A DNA stretch of 64,000 nucleotides from Aporrectodea caliginosa (taxonomy: Eukaryota > Annelida > Clitellata > Crassiclitellata > Lumbricidae): NCBI GenBank assembly GCA_020284085.1, contig JACEVL010000272.1:127501-191500 (forward strand), in the 5' to 3' direction. Below, one piece after another: positions 1 to 9,985 of this stretch. The position numbers and the translations under genes were made by a program. How positions within the stretch are numbered: the stretch's first letter is position 1; every line of letters starts with the position of its first letter. The notes beneath the pieces were generated by a model, which saw only the letters and a list, made by a program, of their open reading frames with translations, did not search any database and was not told where the DNA came from.

Positions 1-440
1 TTTCAATTTACCTCGCCGCCGATGTCGAGTACTTTCTTTCAGTGAAAACCCTTTGGTATAGTTGTCAAAGACAACACGCACTGAAACGTAGCCACGACCT
101 TTCGTATCGATTAGCTCGCGGTAACCTTCCACTAGATCTTTCCCGGTCTTGAAGTTCCGCACGGCCATTAATTCTTGCATCGACAACCAAAGTCGTTGCA
201 GTGTGATCTTCAATCGAGGTGAAACTATCAGTTTGCACAAGACCTTCCAGAAGATGGATAACACTACTCTTGTCATTGGTTGGATGAAGTGACCCATCCG
301 ATTGCATCAGTATCTCGTTTATGCGTGAAATCTCGTGGATGCCTATTACCTCTTCTAAGTCGATGTCTCGAGATGACTTGGCAACCAACAACATTCTTGC
401 AAAAAGGGATGATTTCACTTTCAAAGACACGAGTTCCGTC
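1..440 (-). pseudogene. Relic of an unidentified repeat-type reading frame
   Basis: On the minus strand a reading frame starts near 440 with KTGTELVSLKVKSSLFARML and runs through an acidic, hydrophilic stretch to about 190. It then shifts frame near 185-190, and a second frame (MQELMAVRNFKTGKDLVEGY, ending in a basic RHRRRG stretch) is open to the window edge. The two frames read as one protein broken by a frameshift. The style resembles uncharacterised proteins repeated many times in aquatic invertebrate genomes, but I cannot name the family. It is cut by the window start, so the far end is unknown. Most likely it is a decayed copy of a mobile-element or multicopy gene. Confidence 0.4.
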
Positions 441-453
441 CCAGTCTTCATCT

Positions 454-1730
454 TGACGTCATGCTAAAAACGTCCGCTAGGGGGAGTTAACCATGGAACA
501 CATATTGGCTCATAAATATGGTATCATGAATTTAACCTTCATTGCCAAGATTGTATCCAAAACTTATCTCTTTCCTTATGTAAGCCTATAGTCGATGCGT
601 CATGAGTCTATCACAGCTAATTTCCCAAACTGAGGGGGAGGGAAATGCTCACCTTCCCCCAAGTGACGTCCCTGGCTGCAAATCTCGTATAGATAAGTGT
701 TTGCAATTAGTTCTATTGGAATCCTTGCCCCTAAATATGTGTCTTTAGACATCACGATCACGATTCTAAGCGAACTGGAAGCTGGGGTTATTGAAAAAGT
801 CTTTTGGTCGGCCATTTTGGAAAATGGCCACCAATCTCGCGTAGGTAATTGTTTGCATTTAGCTCGACTGGAATCCTTGCCCCTAAATATGTATGTTTAG
901 AGACCAAAATCACGATTCTAAGCGAACTACAAGCTGGGGTTATTGAAAAATCTCTTTTGGTCGGCCATTTTGGAAAATGGCTGCCAATCTCGTTTAGATG
1001 AGTGTTAGATTGTCTATTGGAATCCTTGCCCCTAAATATGTATGTTTAGACACCAAGATCACGTTTCTAAATGATCTACAAGCTGGGGTTATTGAAAAAT
1101 CTCTGTTGGTCGGCCATTTTGGAAAATGGCGGCCAATTTCGTTTAGATGAGTGTTTGTAATTAGGTTTATTGGAATCCTTGACCCTAAATATGTATGTTT
1201 AGACACCAAGATCACGTTTCTAAATGATCTACAAGTTATTGAATCTCTTTTGGTCGGCCATTTTGAAAAATGGCGGCCAATTTCGTTTAGATGAGTGTTT
1301 GATATTGGAATCCTTGACCCTAAAAAGTAGACCCCAAGATCACGATTCTAAATGAACTACAAGCTGATATATTGAAAAGTCCCTATATCGGTCGGCCATT
1401 TTGGAAAATGGCTGCCATTGAGGCCAGAGTGCAAATCTAAGATGGCCCTATAGCTAAAATTTGTCCTCATGGTATGTTGTTACCATGTACCAAATTTCAT
1501 GCTTCTATCATCATGTGAGCAATTTTTACACCAATCTGTTTAGTTAATTGGCAGTTTTAAGGTGAAGAAATGACGTCATGCTAAAAACGTCCGCTAGGGG
1601 GCCTAAACCACAAAAGAAAAATTGGCAACAACGTTTTTCTGCTTCAGAACAATCAGATCTTTAATTTAAGCATCGTTGCCAAGATTCTACCCAAAATTTT
1701 TGTTTCCTTACATAAGCCTACGGACGTGAC
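454..1730. repeat. Large direct repeat flanking a satellite
   Basis: The 31-bp segment at 454-484 (TGACGTCATGCTAAAAACGT followed by CCGCTAGGGG) recurs at 1571-1601. The sequence after each copy is also related for about 120 bp (GCCAAGATT, then TTCCTTA and TAAGCCTA). The two copies are about 1.12 kb apart and bracket the satellite at 640-1430. This points to a duplicated larger unit or to the flanks of an inserted element. Confidence 0.6.
640..1430. repeat. Satellite of about 145-bp units
   Basis: Five imperfect tandem units each contain the palindrome-like block GGCCATTTTGGAAAATGGC (near 812, 964, 1112, 1254 and 1394) and the block GGAATCCTTGCCCCTAAATA. Spacing shrinks from about 153 to 141 bp along the array. 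Short reading frames here on both strands are by-products of the repeat. Confidence 0.75.
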
Positions 1731-1973
1731 AGACGATGGAAGAAAGACAGTCGCACAGAAGAATTTATATATACAAGGAAAGATACGCTCATAAGCACAA
1801 CCAGTAGTCAGACGACCAACAGGAATTGAATAAGGTCTAATCTAAGTTTAGATTGGCTACCAGTGGTTAGAAGTGGAGGTAGCCTCAAGTGAGGTAGTAG
1901 TGGTAACCACAGCAATGGGCTGATCGGTTTGATGGGCTGACCAGCCAGTAAGATGAGAAACCGAGACATAAAT

Positions 1974-2201
1974 GGGGCGCGGTGGTGTAGGGGTATGTTC
2001 GGTGCCTTGCAACCGGAGGGTTCGAATCCACCTCAAGCCGCCGCGTAGGGACCCTGGGCAAGTCCTTCACTCGCAATTGCTCATGCGCTTCGGCGTGAAA
2101 CTCCGATTCAGTGTCCGCGCTGTAATCGGGAGCGCCTCTGAGTAGAAATCTTGAAGGGGCGCTATATAAATATCCGAAATGAATTAAATGAATGAATAAA
2201 T
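1974..2201 (+). mobile_element. tRNA-derived SINE, copy 1
   Basis: The head reads GGGGCGCGGTGGTGTAGGGG, which fits a Pol III box A. About 40 bp later GGTTCGAATCC is a good box B. A conserved body follows (GGGACCCTGGGCAAGTCCTT), then a tail with CTTGAAGGGGCGCTATATAA and an AATGAATG-type simple repeat. A second nearly identical copy lies at 20607-20803 and fragments occur near 10733 and 57524. The tail matches the 3' end of a LINE at about 26.7 kb, so that LINE probably mobilised it. Confidence 0.85.
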
Positions 2202-2394
2202 GGTCACATGAAGGACAGGTACAGTACATCAAAATACAAATACAATGGCTGGAATTGGCACATAATAGTCCTTAGAGGTTGTTCATAACGAACCTCTAAA
2301 TAAACACAAACAAACTCTCTCTAGTAGAAACTGAAGTAACTCTCTGATAAACACTAGCCAATAATTTCTGGCTACGAATACACGACCCCCTAGT

Positions 2395-2560
2395 CTATTC
2401 CCAAGTACGATAATAACCAATTTGTCACTCTTTTGTTGTGTCGCTCTTTCGTTACGTCGCTCTTTCAAATCAGCAATATTTGTGTCGCTCTTTTAAAACT
2501 GCTGCCCATTTGTCGCTCTTTTGTTACGTCGCTCTTTCGCTATGTCGCTCTTTCGAACCT
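2395..2560. repeat. GTCGCTCTTT minisatellite
   Basis: The decamer GTCGCTCTTT (or close variants) occurs about seven times, several times followed by GTTACG or GCTATG, with irregular spacers. No gene is seen here. Confidence 0.65.
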
Positions 2561-3517
2561 AACCCAGTTAAAAGACTATGTTGTACAGAAATATAGAATA
2601 GTTATATAGGTAGATACTTGGCTACTGGCTAGAGATGACTGTAACGATTCCGTTTGTTAGCACAAACAATCTTATCTATGTCTATGTAAGCTTATAGGAT
2701 TGTATAGGCACCATTTAATCTTATACAACTACCCATTAATGATGTGTATTAATTAATTGCCCATGAAAAATTGTGGCATTATGTTATATATTTATGAAAA
2801 TATATAATGTGTTCTAAGAAGGACCTCTCTTGCCCTGGTCTTCCTATTATTTAAGGTGTGTTTATTACAATTTTACCAATGAACAATACAAGCATGTTCA
2901 CGTGGTAAAGATAAAGCACGTGTTAAATAGCTGATACAAGAGGAAGGAAGAGCAGTAAGCCCATAGTCACAACTGGAACTAATAGGAGATTGTAGTTCAG
3001 AATACAACTTTTAATATGGTAACTTTGTGCTTGTAAAACATGTATTGTATAATATACTATGTAGTATAATAATTATAATATTATATTGCATAATAATATG
3101 CAACACTATGTGCTTACTGTGTACTGTCGTGCATTGAAGATTTAAGTTACACCTAACATTGTCTATGCTTGCTGGGATAGATTTGTGGTTTTCGGTCTCA
3201 GGAACTCATGGATCAAAATTAATACCACGAAAACGCTGATAAAAATAAAAATAAGCAATAAACGAGAACATAAACTTTGAAAACATTATTTTTTAGTTGT
3301 GCTTAAGCAAAGTCATCCTGCCTTTCTGTTGAAAACTAAACATAGGTTCAAAAATGCGAATAAAATACTTATATTCGAAATGACGAAAATTGTTTGTAAA
3401 ATCAAAATTTCAAAGACGTTGTGCTAGTCCTAGATATTGTTCGATCCTGATAATTTTTTGGCTAGATCACTTTTATATTAATTGACACGGAATGCTGCGT
3501 TAGAGAAAGTAAACAAC
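2561..3517. other. AT-rich sequence without recognisable gene
   Basis: About 950 bp of AT-rich DNA with many stops in all frames. I see no coding, RNA or transposon signature. Confidence 0.6.
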
Positions 3518-4244
3518 TTAACCCTCAGGCTACCAAGGTTTTTTTGTGACGTTGGCTATCAAGGGAGGGGGGGCTTGAGACGACCCCACTTGGATTTCGT
3601 GTTTGGTTTCACATATCATAACTTGTAATACATCATTGGATTCAGCATTCAGTTCTGCACAAAATGGTATATTTAGTTGTACATTATGTGAATGATATTT
3701 AGTTGTACATTATGTGAATGCACATCGAAATTACATAATTTGTAACAAAGGCACCGATAATTAGCGATATCTTATATTATTATTGAATATATCCTGCACT
3801 TGTTGGATAAACAAATAAAAGATTATATGTGTTTTGAAACTAATCTATGTATCCAAGATACATACATGTATACATCCCTACACATGTTTATATACATAAA
3901 AATATACATCCATACATATATACAGTCATGCATTTACACGCATTCATGCATGTACACACATACATACAATTTCATACATGGATACATAGGCCTACATGTG
4001 TACATACATCCCTGCATAAATACGTACATACATACATACATACATGCATACATACAAACATACATACGTACAAACATACATACATACATCTATCCATACA
4101 TAGATCCATCCATGCATACATACGTACATACTTACATGCATACATATATACATACATACATACATACATTTATACATACATATAAACATATATACATACA
4201 TACATACATACATACATACATACATACATACATACATACATACA

Positions 4245-4278
<34 letters not shown>

Positions 4279-4708
4279 CATGCATACATACTTATCACAG
4301 GCGTCACAAGAACTTTCGTTCACGTAGAAATATCAGTTTTTCACTCAGATAACGCGTATTTTTATTTATTTTGATCACTTCCGGTTTACAAAAGACAAAC
4401 ATCTAAGTATGCAAATAAAGCCCTGCATTCTCTCTAAAGAATGGTATATTTGTTTCTCTTCCAGGAAGAAAAATGAGTACGCTATAGACGAAAAACTAAG
4501 GGGGTCGTATCAACCCCTCTGGTACCTCGGGTAAATGGGGTGTAACTTTTGAATGGCGTGAGATATCACAATGATGTTTACCTCAAAATGTGCGCAAATG
4601 ATCCTGCTACAGATACTTAAATTATCAAAATTATATTCCCCATGGAACAAGTTTTCGAAGCAAAAACCTAGAGGGGTCGTAATAACCCCTTAGTAGCCGG
4701 AGGGTTAA
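3518..4708. mobile_element. piggyBac-like non-autonomous element (TTAA flanks)
   Basis: Both edges carry TTAA (3518-3521 and 4705-4708). The inner ends form an imperfect inverted repeat: CCCTCAGGCTACCAAGG on the left, and CCCTCCGGCTACTAAGG read inward from the right. TTAA target duplication with CCCT-type ends is typical of piggyBac. There is no transposase inside. The middle (about 3860-4290) is an impure CATA microsatellite, and subterminal blocks such as GGGGTCGTATCAACCCC lie near 4500. Confidence 0.7.
3860..4290. repeat. (CATA)n microsatellite inside the piggyBac-like element
   Basis: Long imperfect CATA/TACA repeat. It yields open frames of His-Thr-Tyr-Ile or Met-Tyr-Val-Cys on the two strands that are not genes. 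Confidence 0.9.
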
Positions 4709-4747
4709 GTTGAAAATTTTCCATTAGAGATGCGACCTACCTAACAA

Positions 4748-4942
4748 ACATACATACATACATACATACATACATACATACATACATACATACATACATA
4801 CATACATACATACATACATACATACATACATACATACATACATACACATACATACATACATACATACATACATACATACATACATACATACATACATCAT
4901 ACATGCATGCATACATAAATACATACATACATACATACATTC
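4748..4942. repeat. (CATA)n microsatellite
   Basis: About 195 bp of nearly pure CATA repeat, about 40 bp outside the right edge of the piggyBac-like element. Confidence 0.95.
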
Positions 4943-6285
4943 CTTTCCTATTAAAGTTCGACGTCTAACCCATCTATCCAGTCGGTTGCTGTTTTATATT
5001 AAGCTTTTCATTCTAAACTGATGTCCCATCATTTCAAGAAATCTTAGCTTGACTCATACAATATGACGCCTTTCCAAATCTTTCGATTAAACCCACTTTA
5101 ATTTCCTCTGTGCTCTTTTCTCTCCGGGCTGCAACATTATACAATGTCACGTAGGACTTGTTCTTTAATTGACATCTTTCGATTACCCCTCTGTCCTGAC
5201 GCACTCTCGTGCATTAACTAGTGCGCTTAGCTTCAAAGCAGCGCTATAGGAATTTCCTAATTTACGACTACAATTCAGACAGCAGACTACTGAGATATTG
5301 CCTCAATGAAGGTCTGTTAAAATAGCCGTAAAATAAATTAGCGAAACTTTTGTTATAACATTATTAATATTACTGATGTTAATATTTTAAATGTGATAAA
5401 ATTGTTTGAAGTCTGATCGAAACACAAATTCACGTATTGGTTTTCGGGTGTGGCTATGGAGGTTCGCGCATAAACAGAGACTCGTCGAGGAACTCTGGTA
5501 GTCTGCTATCATCCTTGGATTGGCTCTGCGTCACAGCTGAATCTCACCTGCGCTGAAGCTTCAGTTTCTTGAGCATTGTGTCCTTAATGGTTAAATTTTT
5601 CTTTTTAATAGCTCTGATATTATTTAGATTAACGCAGGAGGAGCTTTGTGAGGCAACACGCTATATAGTAAGTATACACGTGGGGTTAATGCATATTGAC
5701 ATAGGCCTTCATATACACATACATACATACGTACGTACGTACGTACGTAGATATACATAGGCCTAGGCCTACACAAATGCAATCATGGCTTACGTACATA
5801 CATACCGTTAGCTAATAATCTGCTTATGACGTAGTGTTTGTGCTATACAGAACTCTGTACTGTGGCTACGCTTGCTTGTCACGTTTGACTAGTTTTTGTC
5901 AGCCACCTAGAGGCCATGAAAGTTTATATAAGCCGATGTCGATGAATTTTTTGGAGCTTGGCTATTAAATTTTAGGGTTGGATTTTATGAGATCTTGTTT
6001 TGTATTACGGTACTAAGTCCTACTGATATAATTAAGTTTGAAGGACCGCATCATGTTACTTCATTGTCTTAAAGTCGTTAGCTTTCTGGTAGAGTTTTCT
6101 GCCGCTGTTTAATGTTTGTCCTCGAATTCGCCGACTTTCTATCTGGCTCTTTTGACGTCTGTATCGGTGGCTGTCGACTTAAGGTATAAGTGTGTTTTCT
6201 GCTCAAGTATTAAAGAATATTTTGTCATATTCCAAGTGAGCCGTTCTAGATACTTAAGGGGGCCTTGTAACAATGCATAGTTGCA
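4943..6285. other. Unassigned non-coding sequence with ACGT run
   Basis: No gene recognised. It holds a short CATA/ACGT alternating tract at about 5718-5760 followed by TAGGCCTAGGCCTAC, one of several GGCCTA-rich words in this window. Confidence 0.5.
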
Positions 6286-6311
6286 TAGGGGAGAACTGGC
6301 ACCCTTGATCC
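6286..6311 (+). repeat. Left terminal inverted repeat of the pogo-like element
   Basis: Twenty-six bases starting TAGGGGAGAACTGG, identical to the reverse complement of 9960-9985. The outermost TA is the expected target duplication. Confidence 0.9.
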
Positions 6312-7233
6312 TGATGCACCCTTGATCCTTAGCTGTTTATTTTAAAATTACTTACTTACTAGACTTTAGCAGGGCACCAGACTATGTAAAATATTGATCG
6401 TTTCCATTTCCTGTGTTTTGGACTTTCGTTCTTTCTTTGTTAAGCTTTAATGCCCGTCACATGGTTTTAGCGCTGCAAAAGTAATTTTTTTCGTCATCTA
6501 ACGAACCTCATATTACGGTCCTATCTTCAATTCTCGTCATCTCCGTTATATATGTGAAGGCAGAAATAGTCTACTTACCGTACACATATATTTCAGCGAT
6601 ATATTTGAGGTGAGTATAAAGTTTTAATATATTTTGTGAAAAGACAATGGTGAGGCCCCCTTGATCCCAGTGCGCATGGGCACCCGTGATCCCTCAGATC
6701 AACGGTGCCTACCTAAGCATGCAGATGATTAATTACGGACACCATTAGCTCCCCGTCTCAATATTATGACATATAAATCTGTTATAAACAATTTTACAAT
6801 TTACAGTAGGCAGAATGTTCAGGTATAGGCTATATTTACTTGTTAATCTTTCAGAAGCTCTAATGGAACTGTGAAATATAACACTAACCCTAGGCCTACA
6901 GTTGACTGCAAACAGTAAATTTAATCCGTCTGCTTATGATTTTTTTAAAAGTTTTATGAAGAAATAAGTTTGTCTTATAATGTTAATAGAAGATAACAAA
7001 ATATAAAAAATAAATAATCCAGACGGCTCATAACGAGTTCTAGCCATCCCATAATGGTTTTTTGTATTCTCCCGAGAATTATTTAATTATGGAGGGATTT
7101 GAGGTAGGCCCCAATTTTGTCACATTATTAGGGCCTAGGCATGTTTACGCTATTATCTACTGGTTATTATTTTCTAATAGGCCTAGCTGTATTTTATAAC
7201 TATATTTATAGTTGCTGATTATTTGTTTCAGAA

Positions 7234-9456
7234 ATGCCTTACCACAAGAAAAGAAAAACAGACAGACCACCAAGAGGACTGGTTCCAGAAGATGCAATGA
7301 AAGCTGCTGTCACTGCTGTTTTGCATGGCAAGGCAGTGAACACTGTCGCAAGGGAAAGTGGTGTTGATCGCATGACGTTAAAACGATACGTCAGGAAAAT
7401 GAGAGCAGACCCAAACACAATCTGTCGCCCTGTTTTCGTAACAACACAAGTTTTCACTGATGAAGAAGAGAAAGCGCTCTCCGATTATCTGCTTCATGCG
7501 GCTAAGATTCACTACGGGCTTTCTACAAAAACAACCCGGAAATTGGCGTTTGAATTTGGTGTGGCAATTTCAAAACAGATTCCAGAATCATGGAAAGCCA
7601 ACAACTGTGCAGGCAAAGACTGGCTGCAGTCTTTCATGAAACGCAGAGTGGAACTGTCTTTACGTTCTCCGGAAGCCACCAGTTTGGCTCGTGCCACAGC
7701 CTTCAATCGGCACACTGTCAGCGAATTTTTTACAAATTTGAGAGATGTTCGTACACGTTACAATTATGCACCACAGAGCATATATAATGTTGACGAGACT
7801 GGACTCACCACGGTGCAGAAGCCGGTGAAAATAATCGCAGGCCGTGGAGATAAACAAGTCGGCAGGATGACTTCAGCAGAACGGGGGACTTTGGTCACTG
7901 CCTGCTGCTCGGTCAACGCCATTGGAAATTCCATACCGCCTTTCTTCATCTTCCCTCGGGTACACTTCAAGGAGAGCATGATCCATGGAGGACCACCTGG
8001 ATGTGCTGGAACATCTAATCCATCTGGATGGATGAATGCTGCCACATTCTTGGAATGGATGAAGCACTTCATCAAACACACAAGGTGTTCACTGAGTGAG
8101 CCAGTTTTGTTACTGCTTGACAATCACGAGAGTCATATCTCAATCGATTGCTTGAATATGGCTAAGCAGCATGGAGTGACAATGCTTAGCTTTCCACCTC
8201 ACTGCAGCCACAAGCTGCAGCCACTTGACAGGTCTGTCTACGGACCTTTTAAAAGATATTACAATGCATCGTGCGATGATTGGGTTGTCACCAACACGAG
8301 ACCGATGACAATATTCGACATTGCTAAAGTAGCAAGTCAGCCTTATGCCCAAGCCTTCACGCCATCCAATATTGTTGCCGGATTTACGGTTGCTGGCATA
8401 GAACCGTTTAATCCCAACATTTTCAAGGATGACGAATTCCTGGCATCATCGGTTACTGACCGCCCAGAACCAGTTGTCATTTCCACCGTCACAGATACTG
8501 TAGGCCTACAACCATCAAGTGAGACGGTGACTGCCAATACTAGTCCGACTACACCTGGCCTGCCGTCGGATCAACCGCAGCCAATCACTGCAGTCGCAAC
8601 TAGCACTGTTTCAGCGTCAGACAATGTCACCGTATCTGCTGTTCCATCGACTGCATCTGCCGAATGTCGTTCCCCGAATGAAGAACCAATTACAGACGCA
8701 GAAACTCTTTCTTTGAGCCTGCAAAAAATAAAACCGTACCCGAAAGCTCCTGCTCGAAAAACTAACAGAGGTCGCAGACAGCAGCGCACACGAATTTTAA
8801 CTGATACACCTGTCCGAGATATAATTCAACTAGAACAGCAGAAGAAGAAAAACAAAGTCTCCAAAATTGATGTGAAAGGAAAAATGAAGAAAAACCAACC
8901 AGAACCCAAACTAAAAACCAACAGTTGCAGTAAGAGAATCAAAAGAACCTCGGGCCCAACCAAGACAAAAAAGGCGCGTCGAAAACTTGTTCTGACTGAT
9001 GAGAGTGACCGTGGTAATGATGAAGTCGCAAACATGGAAACCGATGAAGAAACTGGCCAGCCTCTTCGGGTTATGTTATCCGACAAATCTGACGATGATA
9101 TTAGATGTGACTTAGAAAGTGATGACGAGTCTTCCATCAGACGAGAAGATTTAAAATCCGGAGATTTTGTTGTAGTGCAGCTGAAAGGCTTGAAAACTGC
9201 CTTTCATTACATTGCTCGCGTTGAAAATCAACCTAATGAGCTGGACATTGAAGTTGTGTATCTGGAGAAGAAAAAGACACAGAAAGAGGACATTAAAATG
9301 GAACGATTTGTTATTCCAGAGCATTTGAAGAGATATGAGGTACCACTTGAGGACATTATCAAGAAACTGCCTCCCCCAATGATGACTGGGGGCACAAAGC
9401 GCACCAGCGCTCACTTGGTTTTCCCGGTGTCTTTGACGGAATTCAATCTGTCTTAA
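7234..9456 (+). CDS. Pogo-like transposase, DD35D, 740 residues
   Basis: This protein would bind the ends of its transposon and catalyse cut-and-paste transposition in the nucleus. Residues 19-56 look like a Psq-type helix-turn-helix (AVNTVARESGVDRMTLKRYV). A DDE_1 catalytic core follows with D187 in NVDETGL, D296 in LLLDNHESH and D332 in HKLQPLDRSVYGPFK, giving DD35D spacing. After about residue 430 comes a Ser/Thr/Pro-rich linker, then a strongly basic stretch (about 530-590, likely nuclear localisation) and an acidic segment. A C-terminal module of about 100 residues starts at LKSGDFVVVQLKG. It is longer than minimal pogo transposases because of this tail. The ATG lies two bases after a TTTGTTTCAG acceptor-like site at 7231, so a spliced 5' leader is likely. 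No internal stop or frameshift is seen. A domesticated host gene is unlikely because the flanking inverted repeats are perfect. Confidence 0.9.
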   Translation: MPYHKKRKTDRPPRGLVPEDAMKAAVTAVLHGKAVNTVARESGVDRMTLKRYVRKMRADPNTICRPVFVTTQVFTDEEEKALSDYLLHAAKIHYGLSTKTTRKLAFEFGVAISKQIPESWKANNCAGKDWLQSFMKRRVELSLRSPEATSLARATAFNRHTVSEFFTNLRDVRTRYNYAPQSIYNVDETGLTTVQKPVKIIAGRGDKQVGRMTSAERGTLVTACCSVNAIGNSIPPFFIFPRVHFKESMIHGGPPGCAGTSNPSGWMNAATFLEWMKHFIKHTRCSLSEPVLLLLDNHESHISIDCLNMAKQHGVTMLSFPPHCSHKLQPLDRSVYGPFKRYYNASCDDWVVTNTRPMTIFDIAKVASQPYAQAFTPSNIVAGFTVAGIEPFNPNIFKDDEFLASSVTDRPEPVVISTVTDTVGLQPSSETVTANTSPTTPGLPSDQPQPITAVATSTVSASDNVTVSAVPSTASAECRSPNEEPITDAETLSLSLQKIKPYPKAPARKTNRGRRQQRTRILTDTPVRDIIQLEQQKKKNKVSKIDVKGKMKKNQPEPKLKTNSCSKRIKRTSGPTKTKKARRKLVLTDESDRGNDEVANMETDEETGQPLRVMLSDKSDDDIRCDLESDDESSIRREDLKSGDFVVVQLKGLKTAFHYIARVENQPNELDIEVVYLEKKKTQKEDIKMERFVIPEHLKRYEVPLEDIIKKLPPPMMTGGTKRTSAHLVFPVSLTEFNLS

Positions 9457-9959
9457 CATTTCCTAGACCTTGAAGTTGACAGTTCTTTGCAAAATTGGAT
9501 TATGTTTAACACAAAACACTTTTAGTCTACTTACTTTCAGGAGATTTTTATTCAGATTTTTAGCACTAGGCCTATCTTAAGTTTTTTTAGACCAAAAACT
9601 ATATAAACTTTCACAGAAAAGTTTAGTACTGCAAGATATATAATCTGTTTGTCAATTCTAACCTAGTTGTTCTTATTTTGATTGAAATAGCTTGTATAAA
9701 AGCATGTGCAAATATAGAGGATCAAGGGTCCCTACATGGGATCATGGGTGCCAATATAGGGGATCAAGGGAGCCCACCTGTGGGCACCCTTGATCTCTTT
9801 TGGGTACCTCAACTAAATTTATAATATCTTTTGTAAATGACATTTGTTTGAATCATGCAATATGTTGAATGATACATTACATAATTCTTTATAAAATGAT
9901 ACCTTAACATATTTACTATTGGTCACATAGTCACCAAAATTCATAAAAATTGAAAAAAA

Positions 9960-9985
9960 GGATCAAGGGTGCCAGTTCTCCCCTA
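9960..9985 (-). repeat. Right terminal inverted repeat of the pogo-like element
   Basis: Exact reverse complement of 6286-6311, ending CCCCTA with the TA target duplication. Confidence 0.9.

Larger units (their letters stand above)
6286..9985 (+). mobile_element. Intact pogo-like DNA transposon (Tc1/mariner superfamily)
   Basis: The ends are perfect 26-bp inverted repeats including the TA target duplication: TAGGGGAGAACTGGCACCCT plus TGATCC at 6286-6311, and its exact reverse complement at 9960-9985. Between them lies a complete transposase frame at 7234-9456. The motif CCCTTGATCC or a variant recurs near 6320, 6658 and 6685 on the left and near 9718, 9740, 9760 and 9785 on the right, as expected for subterminal transposase-binding sites. 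Perfect ends plus an unbroken frame indicate a recent, possibly active autonomous copy. Confidence 0.9.

Noticed and set aside
1974..2060. tRNA gene with A and B boxes
   Set aside because: The cloverleaf is not complete and the unit is repeated with a long body and LINE-like tail, so it is a SINE.
3800..4327. Open frames of 60-175 codons rich in His-Thr-Tyr-Ile or Met-Tyr-Val-Cys
   Set aside because: They are translations of the CATA microsatellite (also at 4724-4940 and 20788-21084) on both strands.
8826..9137. Minus-strand frames inside the transposase region
   Set aside because: Shadows of the plus-strand transposase; no domain and no splice logic.
7234..9456. Domesticated host gene derived from a transposase
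   Set aside because: Perfect inverted repeats and TA flanks surround it, which indicates a current transposon copy.
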